Shown here: positions 1 through 8,500 of the stretch, piece after piece
Layout of the letters: each line of letters begins with the position of its first letter
Position numbering within the stretch: the first letter of the stretch is position 1
Assembly (NCBI RefSeq): GCF_000264765.2
Contig: NZ_CP006664.1
Span: forward strand, 248,001 to 312,000
Reading direction: 5' to 3'
DNA length: 64,000 nt
Source of the DNA: Edwardsiella anguillarum ET080813
Lineage (GTDB): Bacteria > Pseudomonadota > Gammaproteobacteria > Enterobacterales > Enterobacteriaceae
Notes under the pieces: model-generated
The model's database searches: none
What the model was told of the DNA's origin: nothing
Seen by the model: the letters and a program-made list of their open reading frames with translations, nothing else
Program-made: the position numbers and the translations under genes

Positions 1-248
1 ACACGTTGCAATGGTGGCAACACGATCAATGGTGATTCAATCTTCTTTCCATTAATATCTTCAATCCAGCCTTGAGCCAAATAAGGCAGTTCTTTGTTCT
101 CATTGCTTATATTTAGACTCACAGAGCGATTGGCTCCATCAAAAATAACCCGAGTGCGATCCAGTGCTATCGCAGCCATTGCCTGCTGAGCTCCCACAGC
201 AGCGCCAATCACGACGGCCAGTGCCGCCAGAAAAATATTTTTCTTCAT
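1..248 (-). CDS. Fimbrial periplasmic chaperone, PapD-like (partial, N-terminal part)
   Basis: Minus-strand reading frame starting with ATG at 248 and running off the left edge, so only about 82 codons are present. It begins with a signal peptide of about 25 residues (KKNIF, then a hydrophobic stretch ending QQAMA), followed by a mature start IALDRTRVIFDGANRS. That is the first beta strand of PapD-type chaperones, including the conserved Arg that anchors the pilin C-terminus. ELPYLAQGWIED also matches PapD closely. These periplasmic chaperones fold pilins by donor-strand complementation and deliver them to the usher. It lies downstream of the usher, the Pap/MR-P order. The C-terminal domain cannot be judged here. 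Confidence 0.85.
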   Translation of the reverse strand, partial: MKKNIFLAALAVVIGAAVGAQQAMAAIALDRTRVIFDGANRSVSLNISNENKELPYLAQGWIEDINGKKIESPLIVLPPLQR

Positions 249-424
249 ACCTTCTCACTATCTCATCAATAATCGTAAAGATTGCTATGTCGCGTAATCT
301 CGATGGTCTATTCCTGCAACACAGAAAAGCTTATCTATCACTGCTCACTGTCTACTATCATCGCAAGAACCCCTGTCCCCAACCGTGGCAAAACATCGCA
401 ATATGGTTATTTCTTAGCTATCAA

Positions 425-2938
425 TTAATGTCCATTAAGCGGCTGACATGGTAATAGCAACATGCCCCCTGGTGACGGCAGTGACTTCGGTATAGTCAAA
501 CGACAACGTTCTGCACCATCCCAGCGAACATTCATTATCTCACCGACCTGAATACCCGTTAACCATATTCGGCCCTCGTCATTCACAATACCTAATTGCT
601 CTTGGTTCTGATTACTAACAATAGCGCCAAAGGGTGGCGTACTCCCATCGGCCAACGTGATGACCGCCATTGATTTCTCCCCTGCGATGATACCAAAGCG
701 GCGATAGCCAATAGCGCCCTCCGTCAGTGTCCCTTCTACCACCGAGCGCGTTGCCTCAACGTTATCGGCCAAGTGATCAACATCCACCTTGACTGCATTA
801 TGGTAATAGCTGTTCACATCACCGACGACGGCCTTACCAAACATATTAGTATCAGTGATCCCGCCGTAACCATAGATCGGCACGCCTGCCACACCATCAG
901 TATCCACCATCATCCGGGTCCCTCCCATTACATTGATCCGGTGTAGCGCCGCCCCTTGCATCGTCGCAGTCATCCCTCCCTGCAGGCTCACTCCCAGAGA
1001 GCTGTACTGCCCATCTTGGTAGCTGGCATTGGCCGTAACCTGCGCCAAGTCGCCATCATGGACAAAGTAACCCGATGCAGCCGCGCGACCTTGGTTACCC
1101 ACACCGGCACGAATGTTATAGTTATTGTTGGCATTGATGATGCCTGAATAACCAACCATATTCGTATTACCGCTGCTAGAATGCTGGCTATCATACGTTA
1201 AAGTACCATGGGTTCCCCACGGAACACTCAGGCTCACATACATCCCATCATCATTCGTATTGTTATATGCACTACGGTAAGCTGATAATGACAAACTAAT
1301 GTTTTTAATTCGGCCGAGATCAAAATAACGAGCCAGCGACAAGGTATAACTATCCTCTGATGGGCGATCCCAATAGGTTTGATGGCTATAGTTCAAGTTG
1401 GTCGAAAGATTCAATTCACTAAATTGTTTATTTAAGGTAATAGTGTATAGTTCACGTCCCATACCATCACTCTGGCCAAGATAACGCGCATCGAGATACT
1501 GAGACATGCTCATAAAGTCACGTTGACTAAAGCGATACCCAGCGAAAGTTACCTGGCTATCATATTGATCAAAGCGCTTAGAATAACTCAGGCGATACGA
1601 TCCCCCGCTCTTCACCCCTTGCTGCGGTAGTTCGGCAGTGGATTGAGTGATATCAAACGATAATGCGCCAAAAGCCATCAGGTCTCGCCCAATGCCGAGC
1701 GCTAGCGCATTATAATCACTACCCGCTAATACGGAGCCACCGTATAACGACCACCCGTTATTGATACCCCAAGAAAATTCCCCGGTGACAAACCCTGGCC
1801 CTTGTTGGTTGTGCTGATAATCTAAGGGCCTTCCCAAGGCCAACTTATAGCGTACTAGCCCGGGACGCGTCAGGTAAGGAATATTAGCCGTATTCACCTG
1901 GTAGGTACGCACCGAACCATCCTCTTCAGTAATTTTAACATCCAGCGTACCGGTTGTTGCCGAGTTGAGATCCTGAATCCGGAACGGACCGGCAGCTACC
2001 GTAGTCTCATACAGTACACGTCCCTGTTGGCTAATGGTTACCTTAGCATTGGTATTCGCCACGCCTGTCACCTCTGGCGCATAGCCGCGTAGATTGGGTG
2101 GCAGCATGTTGTCATCGGTCTCCAGGCTAGCACCCAAATAGCGAAAGCTATCAAATATACTGGAGTTTAAATAACTTTCGCCTAGCGTTAACTTAGCCCG
2201 CAGAGCGGTAATGGCACGATAGGCATAGTAACGCGTCCAATCCCAGCTACGCTCGCTGTTATTACTATTGCCTGGTTCTGAGTTATGATTATAATTCCCT
2301 TGCCAATCAGCACGAAAACGCCACGCCCCAAGATTAAACCCCGTCGTTCCGTTACCGCTTACTGACTGAGTACCATCGCCCCGATGAGATCGAGTAAGTT
2401 GAGTATTGAAATTATAGTCAAATAATAGTCCTGCTACACCATCATCCCAAGTCGCTGGTGGGTCCCAATCTTTCGCAGTATATTCAAGATAAGCTTGAGG
2501 TATGTTCAAATATAGAGAAGCACTGGCCAGCTCACCTTGAGCCGACATCCCTTTAAGGGAATCAAAATTCAGACACTGCCCCTGATGCCAATAACTTACA
2601 TCACGTAATGCACTCGTTTTCAGCCCCAGACGCTCGACCATATCGGGAGTGATACACGGTTCACTGCCTTTAGGATTATTATCTGGAGCAAGGAATTTTA
2701 CGGTCTGCTCTGGTAGCGCATTTTTATTAATATAGACCACCATGTTATACTCCCCAGGCATAATATATCCGGCCTGGGAAAACTCGCTTAAATCGATGCT
2801 GCTCCGATCCTTAACATCCAAGACGTCGGTATTAAACTCCACGCTTTGTGCAGCTAATACTGACTGCCCAAATATCGCCAGCGATACTACCACTGACAAC
2901 GGGCGAATAACAAAACGACGAACCTCATGCCCTTGCAT
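425..2938 (-). CDS. Outer-membrane fimbrial usher, PapC/MrpC-like
   Basis: An 837-residue usher, the usual family length. It has an N-terminal signal peptide ending near VLAAQS, and the N-terminal chaperone-binding domain starts VEFNTDVLDVKDR. A long beta-barrel region follows, with motifs such as MLPPNLRGYAPEVTG and SQQGRVLYETTVAAGPF, and then a C-terminal domain ending in a Cys pair (ERCRLTIP and LLLPCQ). In the outer membrane it accepts chaperone-pilin complexes and secretes the assembled fibre. The closest remembered relatives are PapC and MrpC. The start ATG overlaps the stop of the upstream subunit gene (TGATG-type coupling), and the chaperone gene follows after about 175 bp. It appears intact. 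Confidence 0.95.
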   Translation of the reverse strand: MQGHEVRRFVIRPLSVVVSLAIFGQSVLAAQSVEFNTDVLDVKDRSSIDLSEFSQAGYIMPGEYNMVVYINKNALPEQTVKFLAPDNNPKGSEPCITPDMVERLGLKTSALRDVSYWHQGQCLNFDSLKGMSAQGELASASLYLNIPQAYLEYTAKDWDPPATWDDGVAGLLFDYNFNTQLTRSHRGDGTQSVSGNGTTGFNLGAWRFRADWQGNYNHNSEPGNSNNSERSWDWTRYYAYRAITALRAKLTLGESYLNSSIFDSFRYLGASLETDDNMLPPNLRGYAPEVTGVANTNAKVTISQQGRVLYETTVAAGPFRIQDLNSATTGTLDVKITEEDGSVRTYQVNTANIPYLTRPGLVRYKLALGRPLDYQHNQQGPGFVTGEFSWGINNGWSLYGGSVLAGSDYNALALGIGRDLMAFGALSFDITQSTAELPQQGVKSGGSYRLSYSKRFDQYDSQVTFAGYRFSQRDFMSMSQYLDARYLGQSDGMGRELYTITLNKQFSELNLSTNLNYSHQTYWDRPSEDSYTLSLARYFDLGRIKNISLSLSAYRSAYNNTNDDGMYVSLSVPWGTHGTLTYDSQHSSSGNTNMVGYSGIINANNNYNIRAGVGNQGRAAASGYFVHDGDLAQVTANASYQDGQYSSLGVSLQGGMTATMQGAALHRINVMGGTRMMVDTDGVAGVPIYGYGGITDTNMFGKAVVGDVNSYYHNAVKVDVDHLADNVEATRSVVEGTLTEGAIGYRRFGIIAGEKSMAVITLADGSTPPFGAIVSNQNQEQLGIVNDEGRIWLTGIQVGEIMNVRWDGAERCRLTIPKSLPSPGGMLLLPCQPLNGH

Positions 2939-3471
2939 CAGTAATAATCCAATTTAAAACGAATAGATGTCCGGTACGCTCCCGCCTGCAACTTCTTGTG
3001 GTTAGTAACCAAACGCATCGTGTAATACAGCATATTACTACCAGGATGAAGATTACCTGCAGGCATTTTCACTCCGGGAATAGCTAAATTATCAGCCTCA
3101 TCGGCGATTTGCAGTCCCACCCCTCGACCTTCCCCACTTACTGCGAAGAGATCATGGTGTGTCGCAGCACCATCAAATGTCACCCGAAACGTATTCCAAT
3201 CTGGCTGGTTAGGATTATCTCTGGCTAAATCACAGTGATCTAGCCGAATACGAAACGATCGCGTCGGACCATAGCTATCACGCATAATTTGTGCAACGGG
3301 GACCACAGACATATTAATGATCTGATCACGGCTCTCCACGGCAATGGAACAAGGTGTATCAATAATGGAACCTTGCATCCTGACATAACCCGTACCTAAG
3401 TCACTTGCCCTAGATATTGCAGGTAACGCCAGCAGGTAAAGTACCACTATAGTAAAACCGCAATAACGCAT
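2938..3471 (-). CDS. Minor fimbrial subunit, PapH/MrpB-like
   Basis: A pilin-family protein of about 177 residues, taken from the ATG at 3471 because the signal peptide (MRYCGFTIVVLYLLALPAIS) starts there; the open frame extends further upstream without a reason to use it. The mature part has GYVRMQGSIIDTPCSIAVES and a second Cys in RLDHCDLA, the usual pilin disulfide, and ends in the alternating pattern IRFKLDYY. The sequence resembles PapH, which ends the rod and anchors it at the usher. Its position between major pilin and usher is the same as in pap and mrp operons. The role as terminator subunit is inferred from position and similarity. Confidence 0.82.
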   Translation of the reverse strand: MRYCGFTIVVLYLLALPAISRASDLGTGYVRMQGSIIDTPCSIAVESRDQIINMSVVPVAQIMRDSYGPTRSFRIRLDHCDLARDNPNQPDWNTFRVTFDGAATHHDLFAVSGEGRGVGLQIADEADNLAIPGVKMPAGNLHPGSNMLYYTMRLVTNHKKLQAGAYRTSIRFKLDYY

Positions 3472-3538
3472 GCCACCCCCACTCAAGCCTTGTGTTGAAA
3501 TGGCCAGGTAAAATACCCGGCCAGACATGCGCAGAGCC

Positions 3539-4071
3539 TTACTGGTAAGCCAAAACGAAGCTTGCAACAGAGGCAAAATCACCGGTCTGAATCGCACTAG
3601 AACCAGTATCACCTTTCAGGTAGGCAGAGAAATGTAGGGTATTGCTACCATCCACAATGGATTCAGGTGCACCGCCAATAGCATCGTTAATTTTGATCGG
3701 GGCACCGGTAGAGTCCACGATAACGATAGCGGCACCAGCTGCTGTCCCGCCTTGCAGACTCAAATTATCACCATCTGCGACACCATTAAATGCGGTAGTC
3801 ACGGTTTTCTTAGCCAACGCTGAAACGTCACATCCCTCCAGTTTAATATTAAACTGCTGCGGAGAAGATGTACCCCCCCCAGCAACGCATTACTGGAGAC
3901 CTGTCCCAGATTGACGGTTTGATCAGTGGTATCAGGCGTAATGGAACACGGTGCATCGATAATTGCACCTTTAAAAGTCACAGTGCCTGATCCCTCGGTT
4001 GCGGCAAATGCAGCACCACTAGTCGTAGCAGCAACCAGCCCCAGCATAACAACAAGCTTGTTCAATTTCAT
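3539..4071 (-). pseudogene. Major fimbrial pilin, frameshifted at a G8 tract (possible phase-variable gene)
   Basis: The ATG at 4071 has an AAGGAT ribosome site. It opens a pilin with signal peptide ending AAFA and a mature start GSGTVTFKGAIIDAPCSITP. After SSNALLGG the frame is lost and stops at 3799. The rest of the pilin (CDVSALAKKTVTTAF through SVASFVLAYQ) continues in another frame to 3539. The break coincides with eight consecutive C on the plus strand (3873-3880), G8 in the coding strand. With nine or six G the frame reads ALLGGGTSSPQQFNIKLEGC and gives a normal pilin of about 176-177 residues. The rest looks intact, so this may be a reversible OFF state, a recent mutation or a sequencing error in a homopolymer. 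Confidence 0.85.
3873..3880 (-). repeat. Homopolymer C8 (G8 in pilin coding strand)
   Basis: Eight consecutive C inside the major pilin gene, about 190 nt after its start. It is exactly where the two halves of the pilin go out of frame. Poly-G runs of this length are known slipped-strand sites in surface-protein genes of other bacteria; that use here is inferred. Confidence 0.9.
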
Positions 4072-4120
4072 TGCAAAATATCCTTAGATATACATTATGT
4101 ATAGATTAGTTGTACCAATA

Positions 4121-4150
4121 GGATAAACTAAAATAGGTTATCGTTTATCC
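4121..4150. promoter_or_regulatory. Inverted repeat GGATAAAC/GTTTATCC upstream of the pilin gene
   Basis: Perfect 8-bp half-sites GGATAAAC (4121-4128) and GTTTATCC (4143-4150), separated by 14 bp and 50-80 bp upstream of the pilin start. A further TTATCC follows near 4160. This could be an operator or an RNA hairpin in the leader. No binding protein can be named from the sequence. Confidence 0.4.
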
Positions 4151-4291
4151 ACCTAGTGTTATCCCTGAAAAACAAAATTAAAAAAATAGTCATCCATTGG
4201 GATAGATACATCTCAAAAATTCACAGTGCATCAAAAACAAATACCAGGTAAAATCAAAGATAAGCAAGCTTGACTGATTACTTAGCTCAAG

Positions 4292-4365
4292 ATTCAAGGC
4301 TTAACCTGACCTGAGCAGGATTAACCATATTCAAGGCTTAACTTGATCTGAGCTGGATTAACCAA
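4292..4365. repeat. Imperfect 37-bp tandem repeat, two copies
   Basis: The unit starts ATTCAAGGCTTAAC and ends GGATTAACCA. Copies begin at 4292 and 4329 and differ at about three or four positions. It lies about 220 bp upstream of the pilin start, in the shared regulatory region. Confidence 0.75.
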
Positions 4366-4879
4366 AGTTCCTGACCTAGAGCGAAAGCGTAGCTGCAGCG
4401 CAGCAGCTGCTTATCGGCCTAGTTACACGCTGTCAATCAATAATATCCAGTCATCAAACCAGGAGACAAATCAAATAAATTAAAGCATGGAATAAGAATT
4501 AATAATGTAGACAAAAAAATCAATTAAAACAGTTGATTACAAAATAAACCCAAAGCCGCAAAGACAATAAAATCACCTACAGACAGATAACGTTAGCGAG
4601 TAATCTTCACCGTTAATTATATAAAATAGAGTTAATGCCACGCCACATTACATCAGCTAATCTAAGACATTAAGAAAAATAATCCACGGTCGTCATAAAT
4701 TCATTTGACAGTAAAATAAATTAAATATTAACATATTTAATACTTATCTATAGTCCTTAAACAATAGTATACAAACGACCTCAACTGAAAAACATCAAAA
4801 CATCGATAATTAATCATTACTAAATGAATAAATCATTTGTAGAATGGCAAATGTACGGTCAAGTCAAATGGAGCACGTT

Positions 4880-5518
4880 ATGAATATAAGTTCATTCACT
4901 AGCGATAAAAAAATTGCTTTTTTTTGCAAAAACCAACTATTAGATTTATCTATTACTGAGCTGATTCGCTCAATATCTACGATGAGCATTGAACATATTG
5001 ATATAGAAAACATAGGAGATATAGAAAGTAAAATTGTTAACTACATAGGGATCATATATGCCGTTGGCAACGAGGATTTATCCATTTCATTATTAAATGC
5101 AATAAAATCAATCAGTGAAAAATCCATTTGCAAGCAGCTCATCATCACATCATTACTGGATGGTGTTTTCTCTAAATTTAATATGACATCATCAATCCCA
5201 CTATCCAGTACACTGGAAGAAATAAAACAAGCAATATCACTAATATTTGAGATGGATGAAAAAATTGATAACTACACACTTGAGAAGAAAATAAAGATAT
5301 CAGAAGATAATATTGCCATGTTAAGAATGATGGCCAATGGTACTAGCGTAAAAGAGGTGTCTATTATATGCCGTAAATCAAAGAATGCGATATACCGATG
5401 CCAAAATAAGATTATTCATATGATTGGAATAAAAAATAAGCAAGAGAGATCCATTCTCTTATCTAATTATAATCACCTCATTTCGGCATTGCTCGCCATC
5501 AACAAAACAACCAGTTAA
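4880..5518 (+). CDS. LuxR-type (GerE helix-turn-helix) transcriptional regulator
   Basis: A 212-residue protein from ATG 4880, preceded by GGAG at suitable distance; an upstream in-frame start at 4844 lacks a ribosome site. The last 65 residues or so (from KIKISEDNIAMLRMMANG through AIYRCQNKIIHMIG) match the GerE/LuxR DNA-binding fold. The N-terminal 140 residues do not show a clear phospho-receiver Asp or a known ligand domain. Base composition is much more AT-rich than the housekeeping genes. It lies divergent from the fimbrial operon, like many fimbrial activators or repressors, so a role in controlling that operon is a reasonable inference. Confidence 0.72.
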   Translation: MNISSFTSDKKIAFFCKNQLLDLSITELIRSISTMSIEHIDIENIGDIESKIVNYIGIIYAVGNEDLSISLLNAIKSISEKSICKQLIITSLLDGVFSKFNMTSSIPLSSTLEEIKQAISLIFEMDEKIDNYTLEKKIKISEDNIAMLRMMANGTSVKEVSIICRKSKNAIYRCQNKIIHMIGIKNKQERSILLSNYNHLISALLAINKTTS

Positions 5519-6159
5519 GATCTCACGCCCCCATAATCAACACGAAGAAACATACTGATAGCACGACCATTTCTATCTATTTTTTGACAATTATAGCGTC
5601 AACGCATCTCGATATGAGAGCAAACCTTGATTTACAATCGTGGTTATATATAGTTTGTATATTCGATGACGTAACTTATATCTCTCTTAATTATATCCAC
5701 ATTATTATTCAAGCACATTGTCACTCAAACAATTTCCTTCTCCTACGAGAAAAATCTTGGAAGAAGGAGATTGCTCCTCAGCCAAGCAGATCATGGCAAT
5801 CCCATTATAACTATTTGTTATATACATGCAAAATAATAGATATTTAATATACCAATAAGCGTGTAACATAATGAAAATTAATGTAACTTAATGTAAACCA
5901 AGCTACGCTTTGAAAGCGTCACGATGCATACGATCACCTCATTGATAGCGTATAGAATGAGAATCACCTGAAAAAACGCTTCTAAAAAATAATTTATTTT
6001 TATATTGACAATGAAAAAATAATATTTTCATGTATAATACAATTACATCTATTTTGCGGATGTATGTCTTTATAGTGCCATAATAATTTTTATCACGATC
6101 AAAAAATATCAATCACTTACAAGTGATCTTACTCTCTCGCCACCAGAGCACATGACTAT
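5519..6159. other. AT-rich intergenic region
   Basis: About 640 bp between the two regulator genes. It holds TTGACA at 6005-6010 and TATAAT at 6033-6038 just upstream of the LysR-type gene, but the spacing is 22 bp, too long for an ordinary sigma-70 promoter. An open frame at 5584-5847 has no ribosome site or recognisable family and is not called. Nothing else is recognised. Confidence 0.5.
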
Positions 6160-7086
6160 ATGTTTAGAAATACATTTCCAAAAGCGATAAAGTATGACAG
6201 CAACCTACTGATAACTCTATATTTATTGCTAAAGCTAAAGCGCGTGCAAAGCGTTGCTGATGAGCTCTGCATTAGCCAATCTGCTGTAAGCCAGAAACTC
6301 TCTCGGCTGAGAGAGATTTTTAACGATCAGCTTCTGGTGAGAAGCAAAAACAGTATGGTGTTAACTTCGTTTGGCGATGAGTTATTGCCAAAACTGGAAG
6401 GCGTAATTACTCACATAGAAAATATTTATAACATTATTGACATTTATTCTGATGACATTAGACCTAGCAAAAACATATATACCATCTGCATTAACTCAGA
6501 TGTCTATGTCGCAGAACTTATTGAATTACTAAACAAAATCAAGCAAGACCTCAACATAAGTGATGATGTATCATTTAAAATAATGTCAAGAAACGCTAAC
6601 TTGATGCAGGATCTCCTCTCTGGAAAAATAGATTTTTTCATTGGGCATCTCAGTGATACGCCTAATAGCATAAAATCGTTAGATATGCGCCAGCATACCT
6701 TCTCCTTTGCAGTGAGAAAAGGCCATCCTCTTGCAGGTGTACATACAACCGGTGAGGCGTTAGGTCAATTCAAGTATATCGAGCTAATAGAACGTCCGGC
6801 AGCCCTATCTATCGCATACAATGATAAGTTTGGAAAGATACCAGGGTTATCATCATCAACCTTCTGCACTCAGTCTATTCGGGCTATCGTAGATATTTTA
6901 GAAACAAGCGACAGTTTTGCCTACCTAAGCGATACCATTATAACAAAATTTAACCTTCTTAGCGTAGAGATAACCAATAGTGATATATCCCTGCAAAGCA
7001 AATTATACTGGCATGAGTTAATGGATAACGATACGTTTCATCGTTATATCAGGGAGGCATTAATTGATAAATTCAAAGAATCATGA
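6160..7086 (+). CDS. LysR-family transcriptional regulator
   Basis: A 308-residue protein with an N-terminal winged helix-turn-helix at about residues 15-75 (VQSVADELCISQSAVSQKLSRLR, then FNDQLLVRSKNSMVLTSFG). A periplasmic-binding-protein-like effector domain follows, starting about residue 95. The length and domain order are normal for LysR regulators, but the specific subfamily is not recognised. It is AT-rich like its LuxR-type neighbour and has no linked metabolic gene, so its target and ligand are unknown. The degraded IS begins about 150 bp downstream. Confidence 0.85.
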   Translation: MFRNTFPKAIKYDSNLLITLYLLLKLKRVQSVADELCISQSAVSQKLSRLREIFNDQLLVRSKNSMVLTSFGDELLPKLEGVITHIENIYNIIDIYSDDIRPSKNIYTICINSDVYVAELIELLNKIKQDLNISDDVSFKIMSRNANLMQDLLSGKIDFFIGHLSDTPNSIKSLDMRQHTFSFAVRKGHPLAGVHTTGEALGQFKYIELIERPAALSIAYNDKFGKIPGLSSSTFCTQSIRAIVDILETSDSFAYLSDTIITKFNLLSVEITNSDISLQSKLYWHELMDNDTFHRYIREALIDKFKES

Positions 7087-7242
7087 CAAACAGCAAAAGG
7101 CGCAGTCATGCCATATTATATCAGTGTCATTTTAATAAAGTAGTGAACGGCCATCATGTTGGTTACCCTGCCCCAAAATCCTGTTCCGTTCAGAAACAGA
7201 ATGCCGGCATGATAAACGCTCCCCTGAACGGAGGTGGTGCCA

Positions 7243-7516
7243 ATGAAAAAGCCACGATTCACCGAAGAGCAGATTATCTTTGCCCTGAAGCAGGAAGCAG
7301 GCTGAGCTGGGTTCGTCCACGCCGGGTGTCTGCCGCAAGCTGGATATCTCCGACGCCACTTTTTACACATGGCGAAAGAAATACGATGGAATTTCCCCTT
7401 CTGAACTCAGACAGATGCGACAGTTGAAAGCGGAAAATCTGCGGCTGAAGAGGCTAGTTGCCGATCTCAGCCGCGACAAGGCGATGCTGCAGGACGTATT
7501 GGCAAAAAAGCGCTGA
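7243..7516 (+). pseudogene. IS3-family transposase OrfA, broken by a 7-bp duplication
   Basis: It starts at ATG 7243 after a GGAGG ribosome site and reads as an IS3 OrfA for about 18 codons, then hits TGA at 7303. The following frame continues the same protein (QAELGSSTPGVCRKLDIS and onward, with a Leu-rich coiled coil ENLRLKRLVADL) to the stop at 7514-7516. The shift is explained by a direct duplication AAGCAGG AAGCAGG at 7288-7301. Removing one copy would restore an OrfA of about 88 residues. Confidence 0.82.
7288..7301 (+). repeat. 7-bp tandem duplication (AAGCAGG x2) that breaks orfA
   Basis: Two adjacent copies of AAGCAGG. One copy gives the frame LKQAELG expected for this OrfA family; two shift the frame and create an in-frame TGA at 7303. 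Confidence 0.85.
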
Positions 7517-7980
7517 CGCTGGCACCGTTGCGCGAATGAAGCCGGGATTTATAGGCCCGTTATGGCGCTAGCGAAAGAGCGGTCTGTTTTGCACTGCGGG
7601 TTAATCGCCGTTCGTTCAGGTATCTTTTCGTTGCTGCCGATGACAGCGCACTGCACCCGTGTATTCGGGAGATCAGCGAAGTGCGAATTCACTACGGATA
7701 TCGCCGGGTACACGTGATGCTCCGGCGTGAAGGGTAGCGCGCACATCTACCGCCCCGACGGTGAGCAGGGGCTCTCAAGCAGCCACGCCGCAATAAATCT
7801 GCCCAGCGGCGGCACGCTGCGGCCTAAGGGCCGGCCTCCAAACTTACGTCTGGGGCATGAATTTTGTCTCTGATGCGTTGTTTGACGGAGGGCGACTGCG
7901 CCGGCTGACGGCTATCGACCGTTACACCCGCGAATGCCTGAAAATATGCGCGAGACAGAATCTGCGTTCGACAGAAATAG

Positions 7981-8084
7981 CTGGAATACTGGAATACTGG
8001 AATACTGGGATGCTGGAATACTGGGATGCTGGGATGCTGGGATGCTGGGATGCTGGGATGCTGGGATGCTGGGATGCTGGGATG
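7981..8084 (+). repeat. 8-bp tandem repeat array A, 13 copies
   Basis: Thirteen head-to-tail octamers. Units 1-3 and 5 are CTGGAATA; units 4 and 6-13 are CTGGGATG. The last eight are identical, suggesting recent expansion from one side. Because eight is not a multiple of three, the array is read through all frames. It has no stop codon in any frame of either strand, which creates long but meaningless overlapping open frames rich in Trp, Gly, Met and Cys. It sits inside the dead orfB. Confidence 0.95.
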
Positions 8085-8260
8085 CTGAGCAGCATAGCGT
8101 TCAGGCGTCTTTGACCGCAGTTGCTGAAAACCGATAGTGGCTCTGAATTTACAGAGAAAATACTGGATAGGCGGGTGTATGAAAGCGGGATTAGGATCGA
8201 CTTCTCACGCCCGAGAACGGCGACGGACAACGCGGCGGTGGACACCTTAAGCGACAGGTA

Positions 8261-8500
8261 GGTCAGTAGGTCAGTAGGTCAATAGGTCAGTAGGTCAGTA
8301 GGTCAGTAGGTCAGTAGGTCAGTAGGTCAGTAGGTCAGTAGGTCAGTAGGTCAGTAGGTCAGTAGGTCAGTAGGTCAGTAGGTCAGTAGGTCAGTAGGTC
8401 AGTAGGTCAGTAGGTCAGTAGGTCAGTAGGTCAGTAGGTCAGTAGGTCAGTAGGTCAGTAGGTCAGTAGGTCAGTAGGTCAGTAGGTCAGTAGGTCAGTA
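8261..8500 (+). repeat. 8-bp tandem repeat array B, 30 copies
   Basis: Thirty head-to-tail copies of GGTCAGTA; only the third differs (GGTCAATA). The array is 240 bp long and almost perfectly homogeneous. Every frame on both strands contains stops, so it is non-coding. It lies within the dead orfB at the point where an intact element would encode the segment just after the third catalytic motif. Confidence 0.97.

Larger units (their letters stand above)
4072..4879. other. Long AT-rich intergenic region upstream of the fimbrial operon and luxR-type gene
   Basis: About 800 bp without a convincing gene, between divergent transcription units. It should hold the fimbrial promoter (minus strand) and the LuxR-type gene promoter (plus strand). 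It contains an 8-bp inverted repeat (4121-4150), a 37-bp imperfect tandem repeat (4292-4365), a small GC-rich patch near 4380-4430 and a TTGACA hexamer at 4705-4710 without a well-placed -10 partner. No invertible-element recombinase gene is nearby in the window. Confidence 0.6.

Noticed and set aside
5584-5847. 87-codon open frame between the two regulators
   Set aside because: Starts without a ribosome site in AT-rich DNA and shows no family features.
6005-6038. TTGACA and TATAAT upstream of the LysR-type gene as a promoter
   Set aside because: Spacing is 22 bp, well outside the usual 15-19 bp, so it is only mentioned as a possibility.
7083-7427. 114-codon open frame overlapping the LysR-type stop and the IS start
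   Set aside because: It crosses the IS orfA in another frame and has no independent support.
7857-8245. Overlapping open frames on both strands across array A
   Set aside because: They come from an octamer with no stop in any frame; the proteins are simple repeats joined to transposase debris.
7981-8500. Arrays A and B as a CRISPR
   Set aside because: Units are 8 bp, contiguous, with no spacers and no cas genes nearby.
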